A model generated the notes under the pieces. The model saw nothing but the letters and a program-made list of their open reading frames with translations, did not search any database and was not told the origin of the DNA. From an uncultured Mobiluncus sp. (lineage in GTDB: Bacteria > Actinomycetota > Actinomycetes > Actinomycetales > Actinomycetaceae): a stretch of 64,000 bases of DNA. This document shows positions 8,159 through 16,653 of this stretch, piece after piece; position 1 is the first letter of the stretch, and each line of letters starts with the position of its first letter. Location of the stretch: contig NZ_CABTWO010000004.1 of assembly GCF_902488535.1 (NCBI RefSeq), positions 1 through 64,000 on the forward strand, read 5' to 3'. Made by a program: the position numbers and the translations under genes.

Positions 8159-8187
8159 AAGCTACGAGGTTTTCGGCGATATTTCAA
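8159..8187 (-). promoter_or_regulatory. Promoter of the VIT transporter gene
   Basis: On the minus strand TTGAAA (8187-8182) is separated by 17 bases from TAGCTT (8164-8159). This leaves an mRNA leader of about 40 bases carrying GGAGG. Confidence 0.5.
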
Positions 8188-8193
8188 CGAATC

Positions 8194-8208
8194 TAAGGCT
8201 TGCCTTGG
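8194..8208. promoter_or_regulatory. Inverted repeat upstream of the VIT promoter, possible metal-regulator site
   Basis: AAGGC-TT-GCCTT is a perfect 5+5 inverted repeat seven bases upstream of the -35 element. The position suits an activator that responds to metal, but the half-site spacing does not match the IdeR/DtxR consensus, so the assignment is tentative. Confidence 0.3.
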
Positions 8209-8393
8209 TTAGGCGCAGCTATGTCAGGGCGGGTTGTGAGGAACCGCGCGCGCGGAGCAGGCGAGCTGCAATGCCAACCGGAGAACCTCACTTGTGACAA
8301 ATATCGCGGCACCGGAACGCAGACGCGCCAACCCCAGATGTCGCAGTGAGCACCGGCCGGTTTTAAGCGCTGGGCGATTTTCCTCAATCGGAT

Positions 8394-8423
8394 TTGATAC
8401 AGTCCAGGCTTAACGGGTTAAAT
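8394..8423 (+). promoter_or_regulatory. Promoter of the thioredoxin/TPR gene
   Basis: TTGATA (8394-8399) and TTAAAT (8418-8423) are spaced by 18 bases; transcription would start about 47 bases before the ATG at 8477. Confidence 0.4.
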
Positions 8424-8476
8424 ATCAAGCAGGCGGCCAGCGTTGGCGCCGCGCCCGGATTTAGGAAAGATGAGGC

Positions 8477-9424
8477 ATGACTATGAAAGCTCCCGAAGAA
8501 CTGCACGATATTCCCGCTGGTCAGGGTGGTGGAGCTGGTGCGGGCGGCGCGGCAGCCTCGCAAACGATTCCCGGGCCGGTGGTCCGAGATGTCACTGATG
8601 ATACGTTTGCCCAGCTCCTGGAGCTTTCCCGGACTGTTCCGTTTATTTTGGACATGTGGGCGCCCTGGTGTGGGCCGTGTCGCCAGCTCGGTCCCAATTT
8701 GGAAAAAGCTGTTAAGAAGGCCGGCGGGCGCGTGGCCTTGGCAAAGGTCAACATAGACGAAAACCCGGCCATCGGCCAAGCGTTTCGAGTGCAAAGCATT
8801 CCCGCCGTATTCCTGCTGATGAATGGGCAACCCGCGCCCTTGTTCAACGGCGCTCTGCCTGCTTCGGCAGTGCAGGAGGTCATCGGCAAGGTTATCGAGT
8901 TGGCTGAAAAGGAAGGCGTGACGGGTCGCGTGCAGACTGATGGAGCTGACGAGGCCGGATCTGCTGACGGGGCTGAGGCTGCCGGTGCGACTGCCCCGGA
9001 CGCGCCGCCTGCGGTGGCCGAGGAAATCGAAACCGCGCTGAAACTTCAGGCCAAGGGCGAATATGACCAGGCCATCGAGACTTTAGAGACCTACCTCAAA
9101 GCCAACCCTGGTGAATCCAGCCAGGTGGAGCCGCTGTTGGCGAAAATTCGGTTGCAGGCCCGCTCGGCAGAGGCTGAGCCCGCTGGTGAGCCGGCTGGGA
9201 AGGGCGCGACCGGCGAGATAGCGGCGCAGCTCGAGGCCGCCGATGCCCAGATGAATGCGGGAGATGCTGCCGGGGCGCTGTCCCGGCTGCTGGGGGTCGT
9301 GGCGGAAACCAGCGGCGAGGACCGCGACGCGGCCCGGGCGCGTTTGGTGGAGTATTTCGCGATTCTGGGCGATGATCCGCTGGTTCCGGCGATGCGCTCG
9401 AAGCTGGCTACTTTGCTTTACTAG
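8477..9424 (+). CDS. Thioredoxin-domain co-chaperone with TPR region (YbbN/CnoX-like)
   Basis: The 315-residue protein has a Gly/Ala-rich N-terminus, a thioredoxin fold with an intact active site WAPWCGPC (C65 and C68), a linker rich in Ala/Glu/Gly, and two C-terminal TPR-like blocks (about 180-220 and 250-315). This is the actinobacterial counterpart of YbbN/CnoX, which pairs a thioredoxin domain with TPR-like repeats to protect or hold client proteins under oxidative stress. The intact CxxC suggests redox activity. The stop overlaps the convergent tetR gene by 17 bases. A mycobacterial homologue sits at the same place next to glgB in my recollection (Rv1324). Confidence 0.9.
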   Translation: MTMKAPEELHDIPAGQGGGAGAGGAAASQTIPGPVVRDVTDDTFAQLLELSRTVPFILDMWAPWCGPCRQLGPNLEKAVKKAGGRVALAKVNIDENPAIGQAFRVQSIPAVFLLMNGQPAPLFNGALPASAVQEVIGKVIELAEKEGVTGRVQTDGADEAGSADGAEAAGATAPDAPPAVAEEIETALKLQAKGEYDQAIETLETYLKANPGESSQVEPLLAKIRLQARSAEAEPAGEPAGKGATGEIAAQLEAADAQMNAGDAAGALSRLLGVVAETSGEDRDAARARLVEYFAILGDDPLVPAMRSKLATLLY

Positions 9425-10061
9425 CCTTTTTCGCCGCGGTTTTTCGCGGGGTTCGGCTCGCAGGTTTCGCGGCAGGTTTCTTTGTGCCAGACGACTTTCC
9501 AGTTGAGCCGCTAGCTGCGGAGATAGCCTTCGTGACTTCTGCAGACATAGTGCGCAGGCCGCGAGAAAGCGCACCCGCATCATCAAAACCGGCCGCCAAG
9601 GTGAGCGTGCCCTCTACCCCGGACAGGGTGCGTTCGGACAGGGAAGCCGCCAAACCGCGGTCTACTCCCAGGCTGAGCAGGGCTTTCGTCAGCGCCGCAC
9701 GCCACGTGTTGAAGTGCTCCTGCACCTCGGGGGCAAAGTCGCGGGCCGCGGCGTCATGAACCAGTTTGCCCCAGATGCTTTGTTTCTCGCCGTGGTCAAA
9801 GAACGTCAGGATTCCGGCGAACATCCCGGCGACGTCCGCCGATTCCAGCGGTGCGACCACGGCGGCTTGAAAGTCGTGTTCCACAGCTGCCAGAACCTCG
9901 CGCATCATCTGAGCTTTACCATCGGGAAAGAGGTGATACAGCGAGCCTCGCCCCAGTCCGGTCGTCGCCGAAATCTCGGCCATGCCAGCTCCGGTGTAGC
10001 CCCGCGCCTGAAATAGCGCCGCCAGTTTACCTACTATTTCCACGCGATTTGGTTTCCCCAC
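9408..10061 (-). CDS. TetR-family regulator with histone-like basic tail
   Basis: The 217-residue protein has an N-terminal TetR helix-turn-helix (about residues 8-55; recognition region GLGRGSLYHLF) resembling the LmrA/YxaF subgroup, followed by a ligand-binding domain. The last 35 or so residues are Lys/Ala/Pro/Ser-rich (ending KKASKAK), like an H1 histone tail, and this is not usual in TetR proteins. It starts at GTG 10061 after AAAGGA at six bases. Its own promoter carries a 16-bp palindrome over the -35, consistent with autoregulation. The target genes and ligand are unknown; no efflux gene is adjacent. Confidence 0.88.
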   Translation of the reverse strand: MGKPNRVEIVGKLAALFQARGYTGAGMAEISATTGLGRGSLYHLFPDGKAQMMREVLAAVEHDFQAAVVAPLESADVAGMFAGILTFFDHGEKQSIWGKLVHDAAARDFAPEVQEHFNTWRAALTKALLSLGVDRGLAASLSERTLSGVEGTLTLAAGFDDAGALSRGLRTMSAEVTKAISAASGSTGKSSGTKKPAAKPASRTPRKTAAKKASKAK

Positions 10062-10098
10062 CGCCGGTCCTTTCCGCGAGTCAATCCGTCTAACTGAC

Positions 10099-10128
10099 AG
10101 TATGGTGAATTTTTGACCGTTCGTTCAA
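10099..10128 (-). promoter_or_regulatory. tetR promoter with overlapping operator palindrome
   Basis: Minus-strand TTGAAC (10128-10123) and CATACT (10104-10099) are spaced by 18 bases. The 16-bp sequence at 10113-10128 follows TTGAnCGnnCGnTCAA, symmetrical at 12 of 16 positions, and overlaps the -35. This is the expected arrangement for TetR self-repression. Confidence 0.55.
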
Positions 10129-10208
10129 TTGCCGCGCCGGCTGGCCCAGTTTTCCTCAAAAATCCCTCGGTATCGAAGTGTGCGTGGATTAAAGGTGAAA
10201 ATAAGGTC

Positions 10209-10257
10209 GTAGCTGCCAATAATGGCAGCTACTGCCCAAATCCCACCTTATATTCGC
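10209..10257. repeat. Dispersed palindromic repeat, copy 1
   Basis: The inner palindrome GTAGCTGCCA-ATAA-TGGCAGCTAC (10209-10232) is followed by a one-sided flank. Read on the minus strand the 49-bp unit matches 29500-29548 at 44 positions. Its own outer left arm is missing, so this copy looks truncated. No T run follows, so it is not an obvious terminator. Confidence 0.7.
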
Positions 10258-10310
10258 AATCCAGCAAGTATCCCACTCACAAACAGCGGCTCAAAGCCCG
10301 CAGCCATAGA

Positions 10311-10347
10311 AAAAGCCCGGTCGGCTGGGAATCCCAGCCGACCGGGC
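10311..10347 (-). terminator. Intrinsic terminator of glgP
   Basis: Perfect 16-base arms, GCCCGGTCGGCTGGGA and its complement, surround one base; on the minus strand the stem is followed by CTTTTTC. It lies 26 bases beyond the glgP stop. Confidence 0.85.
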
Positions 10348-10372
10348 AAATTCGGGCAAAAACCCGGCAAAC

Positions 10373-12994
10373 TTAGCTTCCGAAGAAGTAGTGTGTCTCC
10401 GGGTTATCGGCGGCGCGCTCGGCATTGGTGACCAAGCCCAGCTCGGTGTAACCAGCCATCAGCGGATGGCTCGGCACCACGCGAACCTGGTAACCCAGCG
10501 GACCGGCATTTTTCAGCGTTGTCTCCAAACGGTAGGACACCACGCCGTTTTCAGAGCGTTCCGCCTGCATCGCCAGGACCTCGAAACCGGACAGGTCATC
10601 GCTGGAAGTGACGCGGCCCAGTAGCAACTGCACCTCGACGTCTTCGGGACGCAGGTTCCCCAGCTGGACATCAGCAAAGAACGAGGCGCTGTCCCCCACG
10701 ATTGCTACGTCACCGACTTTGGAGCCGACGTGTTTCACCGCGACCTGATTCCAGCTCGAACGCACCCGCGCCTTGTAAGCCGCCAGGTCACGAGCCGCTT
10801 GGTGACCCACGCTGTTCAGCACCCGGTTGGACGCGGCAATCGGGGTATAGAGGTTTTCCACGTACTCGCTGACCATGCGCTGCGCCTGCACGCGCGGCCC
10901 CAGCGTCGCCAGGGTGTGGCGTACCATTTCCATCCAGTTGCGCGGAATCCCGTTCTCGTCTCGATCGTAGAAGCGCGGAGCGACCGTGTTCTCGATGAGG
11001 TTATACAGCCCCTCGGCCTCGATAGCGTCGCGACGTTCCGGATCGTCAACCCCGTCAGCGGTGGGAATGGCCCAGCCGTTGCGGCCGTCATACATTTCGT
11101 CCCACCAGCCGTCCAAGATGGACAGGTTCAAAGCACCGTTGATGGCGCACTTCATGCCAGAAGTCCCGGAGGCCTCCAGCGGGCGCAGCGGGTTGTTCAG
11201 CCACACATCCACGCCGGGCATCAGGGTTTGAGCCATATCCATGTCATAGTTGGGCAGGAAGGCGATACGGTCGCGCACATCGTACTGGTCAGCGAAAGCC
11301 ACCAGGCGCTGAATCAGGCTGACGCCCTGTTCGTCGTCCGGGTGGGATTTCCCAGCCACGATGATCTGAACCGGGCGTTCTTTATTCGTCAAGATGGCCG
11401 CCAGGCGCTCCGGGTTGTTAATCATCAGCGTCAGACGCTTGTAAGTCGGGACGCGGCGGGCAAAACCAATGGTCAAAACATCAGGATCGAGGATTCGGTT
11501 CGTCCAGTCCAGCTCGGCCGGGGACGCCCCGCGCTCCAGCCAGGATTCACGCACCCGCCGGCGGGCATCGAGCACCAGCTGTTCGCGCAGCTCACGACGC
11601 AGTTCCCAGAGTTCCTCGTCGCTAACACCGCCTTCCTCGGGAGGGCGCACCCACCGGTAGGTGTTGACGTGTTCGCCGGGATCTTGGTGTCCACGAGCCA
11701 GCTGCGCCAAACGTCCATCAGTCCAGGTCGGGCCATGTACCCCGTTGGTAATAGAGGTGATGGGCACCTCGGAGACGTCAAATCCGGGCCACAGCTTGTG
11801 GAACATACCGCGCGAAACTTTGCCGTGCAGCCGAGCCACACCGTTGGCCATACGCGCCATGCGCAAGCCCAAAACCGCCATGTTGAACACGTTGGGGTCC
11901 CCGCCCTCGTACGTTTCCGCGCCCAGAGCCAGCAGCTGCTCGGTGGTCACGCCAGGAATCTCGATCGGCGCCAGGTAACGCTGCACCAAGGACCGGTCGA
12001 AACGGTCGATACCGGCGGGAACCGGCGTGTGGGTGGTGAACAGCGTGCCGGAACGCACCGCTTCAATAGCCGTGCCGAAGTCGAGGTGTTCCTCACCGGT
12101 CATCAGCTCGCGGATACGTTCCACCGCCATGAATCCGGCGTGGCCTTCGTTGCAGTGATAGACCTCGGGGGTCGGTGCGCCGGTCAACCGACTGTAGGTG
12201 CGCAGGGCTTTCACCCCGCCCACGCCGAGCAACAGTTCCTGTTCCATGCGGTGGTCTTTCGACCCACCATAGAGGCGGTCGGTCACCAGTCGGGCGGCCT
12301 CGTCGTTCTTGGCCACGTCAGAGTCCATCATCAGCAGGGAGATGCGCCCCACTTTCGCGACCCACACTTGGGCATACAGAGTGCGGTGGTCGGGCAGCGG
12401 CACTTCGATCATCGCGGGGGTGCCGTCATCTTCACGCAGCAGGGTCAGCGGCATATTATCCGGGTCGATGACCGGGTAGGATTCGCGCTGCCAGCCTTCG
12501 CGAGTCAGGGACTGACGGAAGTAGCCAGCCTGATAGAGCAGGCCCACGCCGATAATCGGAACCCCCAAGTCGGAAGCGGACTTCAAGTGATCGCCGGCCA
12601 GGATCCCCAAACCGCCGGAGTATTGCGGCAAAACGGCAGTCACGCCGAATTCAGCCGAGAAATACCCAATCGCGCTGGGCTTGTCAGCATTGTTGAACTG
12701 GGATTGATACCACTGCGGCTTTTCCAAGTAATCACCCAAATCGCGTTCCAAAGCCGCGGCTTGGTTCACAATGTCCGGGTTTGCCGAAAGTTCGTCCAGT
12801 TTTTGCACCGAAATCGAGCCGAGGAAAGCCGCCGGATCGTGGCCGACTTCCTCCCAGACTTTCGGATCCAAGGACGCGAAGAAATCGCGGGAAGGCCGGT
12901 GCCAGGACCAGCGCAGATTTTGAGCCAAGTTACCAATTGGCTTCAAGTTTTCAGGAAGGACGGAGCGTACAGTAAATCTTCGTATTGCTTTCAC
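10373..12994 (-). CDS. glgP: Glycogen/alpha-glucan phosphorylase
   Basis: The 873-residue protein releases glucose-1-phosphate from alpha-1,4-glucan. It is the shorter-catalytic-core phosphorylase type that begins with a DUF3417-like domain (about 10-110), rather than the E. coli MalP/GlgP type. The pyridoxal-phosphate lysine is K615 in EASGTSGMKCAINGALN, and the acceptor loop around CNEGHAGF (281-288) is intact. The start is GTG 12994 with GTAGGA upstream. With glgB and glgE it completes synthesis and breakdown of alpha-glucan in this region. It is monocistronic: terminators stand on both sides. Confidence 0.96.
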   Translation of the reverse strand: MKAIRRFTVRSVLPENLKPIGNLAQNLRWSWHRPSRDFFASLDPKVWEEVGHDPAAFLGSISVQKLDELSANPDIVNQAAALERDLGDYLEKPQWYQSQFNNADKPSAIGYFSAEFGVTAVLPQYSGGLGILAGDHLKSASDLGVPIIGVGLLYQAGYFRQSLTREGWQRESYPVIDPDNMPLTLLREDDGTPAMIEVPLPDHRTLYAQVWVAKVGRISLLMMDSDVAKNDEAARLVTDRLYGGSKDHRMEQELLLGVGGVKALRTYSRLTGAPTPEVYHCNEGHAGFMAVERIRELMTGEEHLDFGTAIEAVRSGTLFTTHTPVPAGIDRFDRSLVQRYLAPIEIPGVTTEQLLALGAETYEGGDPNVFNMAVLGLRMARMANGVARLHGKVSRGMFHKLWPGFDVSEVPITSITNGVHGPTWTDGRLAQLARGHQDPGEHVNTYRWVRPPEEGGVSDEELWELRRELREQLVLDARRRVRESWLERGASPAELDWTNRILDPDVLTIGFARRVPTYKRLTLMINNPERLAAILTNKERPVQIIVAGKSHPDDEQGVSLIQRLVAFADQYDVRDRIAFLPNYDMDMAQTLMPGVDVWLNNPLRPLEASGTSGMKCAINGALNLSILDGWWDEMYDGRNGWAIPTADGVDDPERRDAIEAEGLYNLIENTVAPRFYDRDENGIPRNWMEMVRHTLATLGPRVQAQRMVSEYVENLYTPIAASNRVLNSVGHQAARDLAAYKARVRSSWNQVAVKHVGSKVGDVAIVGDSASFFADVQLGNLRPEDVEVQLLLGRVTSSDDLSGFEVLAMQAERSENGVVSYRLETTLKNAGPLGYQVRVVPSHPLMAGYTELGLVTNAERAADNPETHYFFGS

Positions 12995-13048
12995 AGTCCT
13001 ATCCTACGTGGTAGTTGAGGATTTTAGGTAAATTTTTACTAAAACATA

Positions 13049-13078
13049 GTTTTGGCGGCCCCGAAGGACCGCCAAAAC
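13049..13078 (-). terminator. Terminator of the DivIVA-like gene
   Basis: The arms GTTTTGGCGGCC and GGACCGCCAAAAC pair with one mismatch around CCGAA, and the minus-strand sequence beyond is T-rich (TATGTTTTAG). Confidence 0.65.
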
Positions 13079-13100
13079 TTGGGGGTGTCATGAAAAAAGT

Positions 13101-14432
13101 TTATTCGCTGGCATCTTCCGGCAGGGCGTAAGCGTCCACGTCGGCCGGCAACTCGACCGGCTCGCGGGTTTCCTCGTCCTCTTGCAGAGCCTGCAAACCA
13201 GAGATGGCATCGGCAGCGCGAGACCCCAACAGGCCACGCATCTCGTCGAGGTAGGCCGCCACAGATTCGCGCTGACGTTCCAGCTTTTCGACCGTGCGCT
13301 GTGCCGCGGCACGTTCGGCTTGAGCTTCGGCACGAGCCGCTTCGCGCAGCTGCTGCGCTTCGACTTCCGCAGCCGAGATGGTGGCCTCGGCGGTGCGGCG
13401 GGCGTCCTCTTGACGGCGGCGCACCACGGCATCGGTATCGGTCAACAGACGTTCGGCACGTTGCAGGGTTTCACCGAGGTGCTTCTCAGCGTCAGCGACC
13501 TGAGCCTTCGCAGTGGCAACCATCGCGGAGGTCTCGGCGCGAGCCTGTTCGTGCGCCTGCGCGTCAGCTTCACGAGCGGCCGCACGCGCGGAGGCAATCT
13601 CAGTTTCGGTGTCCTGGCGAGCCTGTTCAGATTCGGCACGCAGACGTTCGGCTTCGGCGCGAGCGTTAGAGATAATCTTGTCGGCTTCGGCGCGGGTTTC
13701 CGCCAGCAACTTTTCAGCCATTTGCTGAGCCTGTTCGCGCACCTGGGTGGCCTCGGCAGTAGCGGTTTCACGCAGCTCTTGAATCTCAGTCGCCGCTTCG
13801 TTACGCAAAGCCGTGGTTTCCTGTTCAGCCTTAACTCGGGCTTCTACGTAGTCCTTTTCAGCTTGAGCGCGCTGCAACTCGGTTTCGCGGTCAGCAGTGG
13901 CGCGCAGGTCGTTGACCTGGGTGTTCACTTCAGCGCGCAAGGACGCCGCTTCACGTTCCGCCGCGGCGACCAGTTCATCAGCGCGGTGCTGAGCGTTGGT
14001 GAGCACGGTTTCCGCTTCGGTTTCCGCCTGAGTGGTGCGTTCCTCCGCTTCACGGCGAGCCTCAGCCAGCATGGAAGCCGCTTCGGCTTCGGCGCGCTGG
14101 GTCAGGCGCTGCGTGTTAGAACGAGTCTTTTCCAGCAGGGATTCCGCGTCAGCGTTCGCCTTATTAATAACGGTGGTGGACTGTTCCTCAGCCGAACGCA
14201 ACAGCTGTTCGATGCGCTCGCCCAAGCCGGTATAACTCGACTTGTCGCTTTCCTTTAGACGGCGCTGAGCTTCGCCCAAATCCCCAGCTAGGGTGGCATT
14301 ACGCGCGTCGAGGGTTTCCACCTCGCGGCGTGCTTCAGCTAAAGCCGTCATTAAAGTTTGAATCTGCAGGTCAACCTGAACGCGGTCGTACCCGCGCATC
14401 ACGATTGGAAAATCTGTCTGCTCTTCGGTCAC
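13101..14432 (-). CDS. DivIVA-like long coiled-coil protein
   Basis: The 443-residue protein begins with a short DivIVA-type membrane-binding motif (MRGYDRVQVDLQI, about 11-24). It continues as an almost unbroken Glu/Ala/Arg-rich coiled coil from about 25 to 405, ending in an acidic tail. This layout resembles actinobacterial polarity and cytoskeletal proteins such as DivIVA/Wag31, FilP and Scy, but the low-complexity coil prevents an exact assignment. It would act at the membrane, at poles or septum. The GTG at 14432 follows AGGAGG at eight bases. It is divergent from the following membrane-protein gene. Confidence 0.8.
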   Translation of the reverse strand: MTEEQTDFPIVMRGYDRVQVDLQIQTLMTALAEARREVETLDARNATLAGDLGEAQRRLKESDKSSYTGLGERIEQLLRSAEEQSTTVINKANADAESLLEKTRSNTQRLTQRAEAEAASMLAEARREAEERTTQAETEAETVLTNAQHRADELVAAAEREAASLRAEVNTQVNDLRATADRETELQRAQAEKDYVEARVKAEQETTALRNEAATEIQELRETATAEATQVREQAQQMAEKLLAETRAEADKIISNARAEAERLRAESEQARQDTETEIASARAAAREADAQAHEQARAETSAMVATAKAQVADAEKHLGETLQRAERLLTDTDAVVRRRQEDARRTAEATISAAEVEAQQLREAARAEAQAERAAAQRTVEKLERQRESVAAYLDEMRGLLGSRAADAISGLQALQEDEETREPVELPADVDAYALPEDASE

Positions 14433-14633
14433 TTGTGAGTCCTCCTAAAGACGTCAACCAACGGGCAAATTAACCTGCCCCGCCAAACTTAGTATAACGA
14501 TACCCTAAGTCTATAACGAAAAATTCTAGGATTAACCATTTACACGAACCTTTATGACATGGCTAAGTCGCTGCGAGCCGCCATTCTCGCTAAAGTTAAA
14601 AGGTAGTCGGTTCCAAAATTTTCAAGGAGACCC

Positions 14634-15575
14634 ATGTCAACGAATCGCACCGCCCGCTATCTCAGCATTGCCCTGCTGGTTGTCTCGCTTTTGGCGGCAT
14701 TCATTGGGGTGTCTCGCCTGACTTTCCTGCGTCCCAGCGCTAACGTGGCGTTTCACAGTGAACCAACCAAGTCGGCGGTGGTGTTGACGGGAGAAAATCT
14801 GTTGGAGTCCACCGGGGAAAAGGTCACGATTCGTGCCACCGGCCCGGCAAAGCAGGAAGTCTTTTTAGGAATCGCCCTGACCTCGGACGCCATGGCTTTC
14901 GCCAAGTCCGTCAATCACCTGGAACTGACCGGTTTCAAAGCCGATGGCAAACTGACTTCTCGGAGCATCAAGGCGAAAAAAACTAATTCTGCTCCTGGCG
15001 AACAAACTTCGCCGGACGGTTTGCAGCACCTCGCCGCCCCCGCCCAGGCGGACGCAGCGGACCTGACGTCCTTGGATATTTGGAAACAGAGCGCCCGCGG
15101 CACCGGTCACGCCTCCCTGAACTGGCAACTCAGTGACAATCGCTGGAGCGCGGTCGCATTCGTGGTGAACGCCCCGGCTAAAGCGGCCGGACCGCAGCTG
15201 GAGCTGAAGTGGAAGCTGAAGCACGAACCCTCCAATATCTCGGCGATTTTGCTGGTAATCGTGGGGATTATCGCCGCGGGAGCCATCGCGACTTATCTGA
15301 CCCTGCTGGTGCTGTCCGAACGGCGTTCGCGTGCCAAACGTTTGGAAACTTTGGAAAAGGATCAGGCACGCCAGCTCGCCAGTCAGGTCACTTCCGCGGT
15401 CACCGGCGACGCCCCCGCGGATACCGGCGTCATTCCGGCAGTTCATCCCACGCGCCGCTCCCTGCGGATGGCGGAGGAAGCCGAGAGCCAGACCCGAAAA
15501 GGCAGAAAGTCGCGGCACAGTGAGAAAAACGAGGACCTGAAAGACGCAGAGACGGAGGACACCCATGACGAATAA
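14634..15575 (+). CDS. Unrecognised membrane protein with two transmembrane helices
   Basis: I do not recognise the family of this 313-residue protein. Helix 1 (about 10-30) leads to an extracytoplasmic region of about 170 residues containing beta-like segments. Helix 2 (about 203-228) is followed by a charged cytoplasmic tail of about 85 residues rich in Lys, Glu and Asp. An AAGGAG ribosome-binding site precedes the ATG by six bases. Its end overlaps the downstream lipoprotein gene by 11 bases, so the two are probably translated together. A sensor or envelope-assembly role is conceivable but not shown. Confidence 0.75.
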   Translation: MSTNRTARYLSIALLVVSLLAAFIGVSRLTFLRPSANVAFHSEPTKSAVVLTGENLLESTGEKVTIRATGPAKQEVFLGIALTSDAMAFAKSVNHLELTGFKADGKLTSRSIKAKKTNSAPGEQTSPDGLQHLAAPAQADAADLTSLDIWKQSARGTGHASLNWQLSDNRWSAVAFVVNAPAKAAGPQLELKWKLKHEPSNISAILLVIVGIIAAGAIATYLTLLVLSERRSRAKRLETLEKDQARQLASQVTSAVTGDAPADTGVIPAVHPTRRSLRMAEEAESQTRKGRKSRHSEKNEDLKDAETEDTHDE

Positions 15576-16551
15576 GCTGACGACCCTCCTGGCTGGCACC
15601 GCAACCGCGCTGGCCCTGAGCGCTTGTGCCTACACCCCCACCCTTGTGACCTCCCCCAATGCCGGTAACGAACCGCCCGCCCTTGACCAGCAGCGCATCA
15701 CGAAGGTCACCACCGAGGCGAATGCTGCCGCCCAAGCCGGGGACGGCGCTCGTGACTGGCAGCAGCTGGCCAGCCGTTTTATGAACCCGGCTATGGCCAT
15801 GCGCAACGGGGAATACCTGATGACCAACACGACCCGCGGCGCCAACCTAGGCGCCCTACCACTGGCGAATCCGCAGGTAGCAGTGGTTCAGCAGGCCTCG
15901 GACTGGCCGCGCTACGCCTACACGGTTTCACCTTCGGTCGAAGGCCAACCGCTGTACGTCTTCGGTTTCGTCCAGTCCTCGCCGCGCGCCAACTACGCGC
16001 TGTGGGGCTACACGAAACTGTTCCCCAAAGCGAGTTTCCCCGCGACTTTCAAGCCGGAAGTCGGCTCGCCCCGCCCCCCCGCGGATTCCAAAGATTTCGT
16101 GGTAGCGCCCAGAGCCTTGGCGAAAACTTACGCCGACTACCTGAACGACCCGAACAGCGCCAAAGACGTTTTTGAAACCGAGAACGATTCCTTAGCAGCG
16201 ACTTTTGCCCAGCGGCGCACGGACTATGCCACTCTCTCTCAGCAAAGTCGCGGTTTGGAAGTCACGATGGCCGCGCGACCCGGCGCTGACGGCTGTATCG
16301 CCCTGGGCACCACCGACGGCGGAGCGCTGGTCATGGCGACCCTCAACTACGATGTGACCATGAAGTCTCCCCGGAAACTCCAGCTCTCTGCCCTGGCTCA
16401 GGCCCACACCGGGAAAAACACCGCGGCCTCGACCTTGACGGAAACCCACACGGTGGTGGCGTTGTTCAACTTGCCGGACAAAGCCAGCAAAAACCGGAAG
16501 ATTACGGTCTTGGGCGCCTCCGATGCCGTCACGGCGATGAGCGCGGACTAG
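15565..16551 (+). CDS. Unrecognised lipoprotein
   Basis: The 328-residue protein has a lipoprotein signal peptide with lipobox LSAC, giving a lipidated Cys at about residue 21, so it should be anchored on the outer face of the membrane. The mature part contains no motif I can name; there is one further Cys (CIALGTTDGG region). It overlaps the preceding membrane-protein gene by 11 bases (ATGACGAATAA), indicating translational coupling and a shared function. It lies next to, and divergent from, the DivIVA-like gene's promoter. Confidence 0.8.
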   Translation: MTNKLTTLLAGTATALALSACAYTPTLVTSPNAGNEPPALDQQRITKVTTEANAAAQAGDGARDWQQLASRFMNPAMAMRNGEYLMTNTTRGANLGALPLANPQVAVVQQASDWPRYAYTVSPSVEGQPLYVFGFVQSSPRANYALWGYTKLFPKASFPATFKPEVGSPRPPADSKDFVVAPRALAKTYADYLNDPNSAKDVFETENDSLAATFAQRRTDYATLSQQSRGLEVTMAARPGADGCIALGTTDGGALVMATLNYDVTMKSPRKLQLSALAQAHTGKNTAASTLTETHTVVALFNLPDKASKNRKITVLGASDAVTAMSAD

Positions 16552-16563
16552 GGCGTTGCGGTC

Positions 16564-16631
16564 GCGTTCACAAGGGCGTTGCGGCAACGTTTGATGACGT
16601 TTCCGTGCGCGTTCACAAGGGTGTTGCCGCA
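16564..16631 (-). repeat. Two direct repeats of the CTTGTGA element, 45 bp apart
   Basis: Copies at 16564-16586 and 16609-16631 agree at 21 of 23 bases and contain the complement of CTTGTGA within GCGTTCACAAGGG. They occupy the gap between two convergent genes. A small palindrome, CGTTGCGGCAACG, spans the end of the first copy. Function unknown. Confidence 0.55.
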
Positions 16632-16653
16632 GGTTAGTGTGTTTGGGTGCGGC

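Larger units (their letters stand above)
8113..8476. other. Divergent promoter region, VIT transporter / thioredoxin
   Basis: No gene. The region contains promoters in both directions (8159-8187 minus, 8394-8423 plus), an inverted repeat at 8194-8208 and a CTTGTGA motif at 8291-8297. Confidence 0.6.
10062..10372. other. 311-bp intergenic region between tetR and glgP
   Basis: Holds the tetR promoter/operator (10099-10128), a dispersed palindromic repeat (10209-10257) and the glgP terminator (10311-10347). No gene is visible. Confidence 0.7.

Noticed and set aside
10730..13018. 762-codon plus-strand ORF opposite glgP
   Set aside because: Antisense to a complete phosphorylase with its own terminator; no protein family seen.
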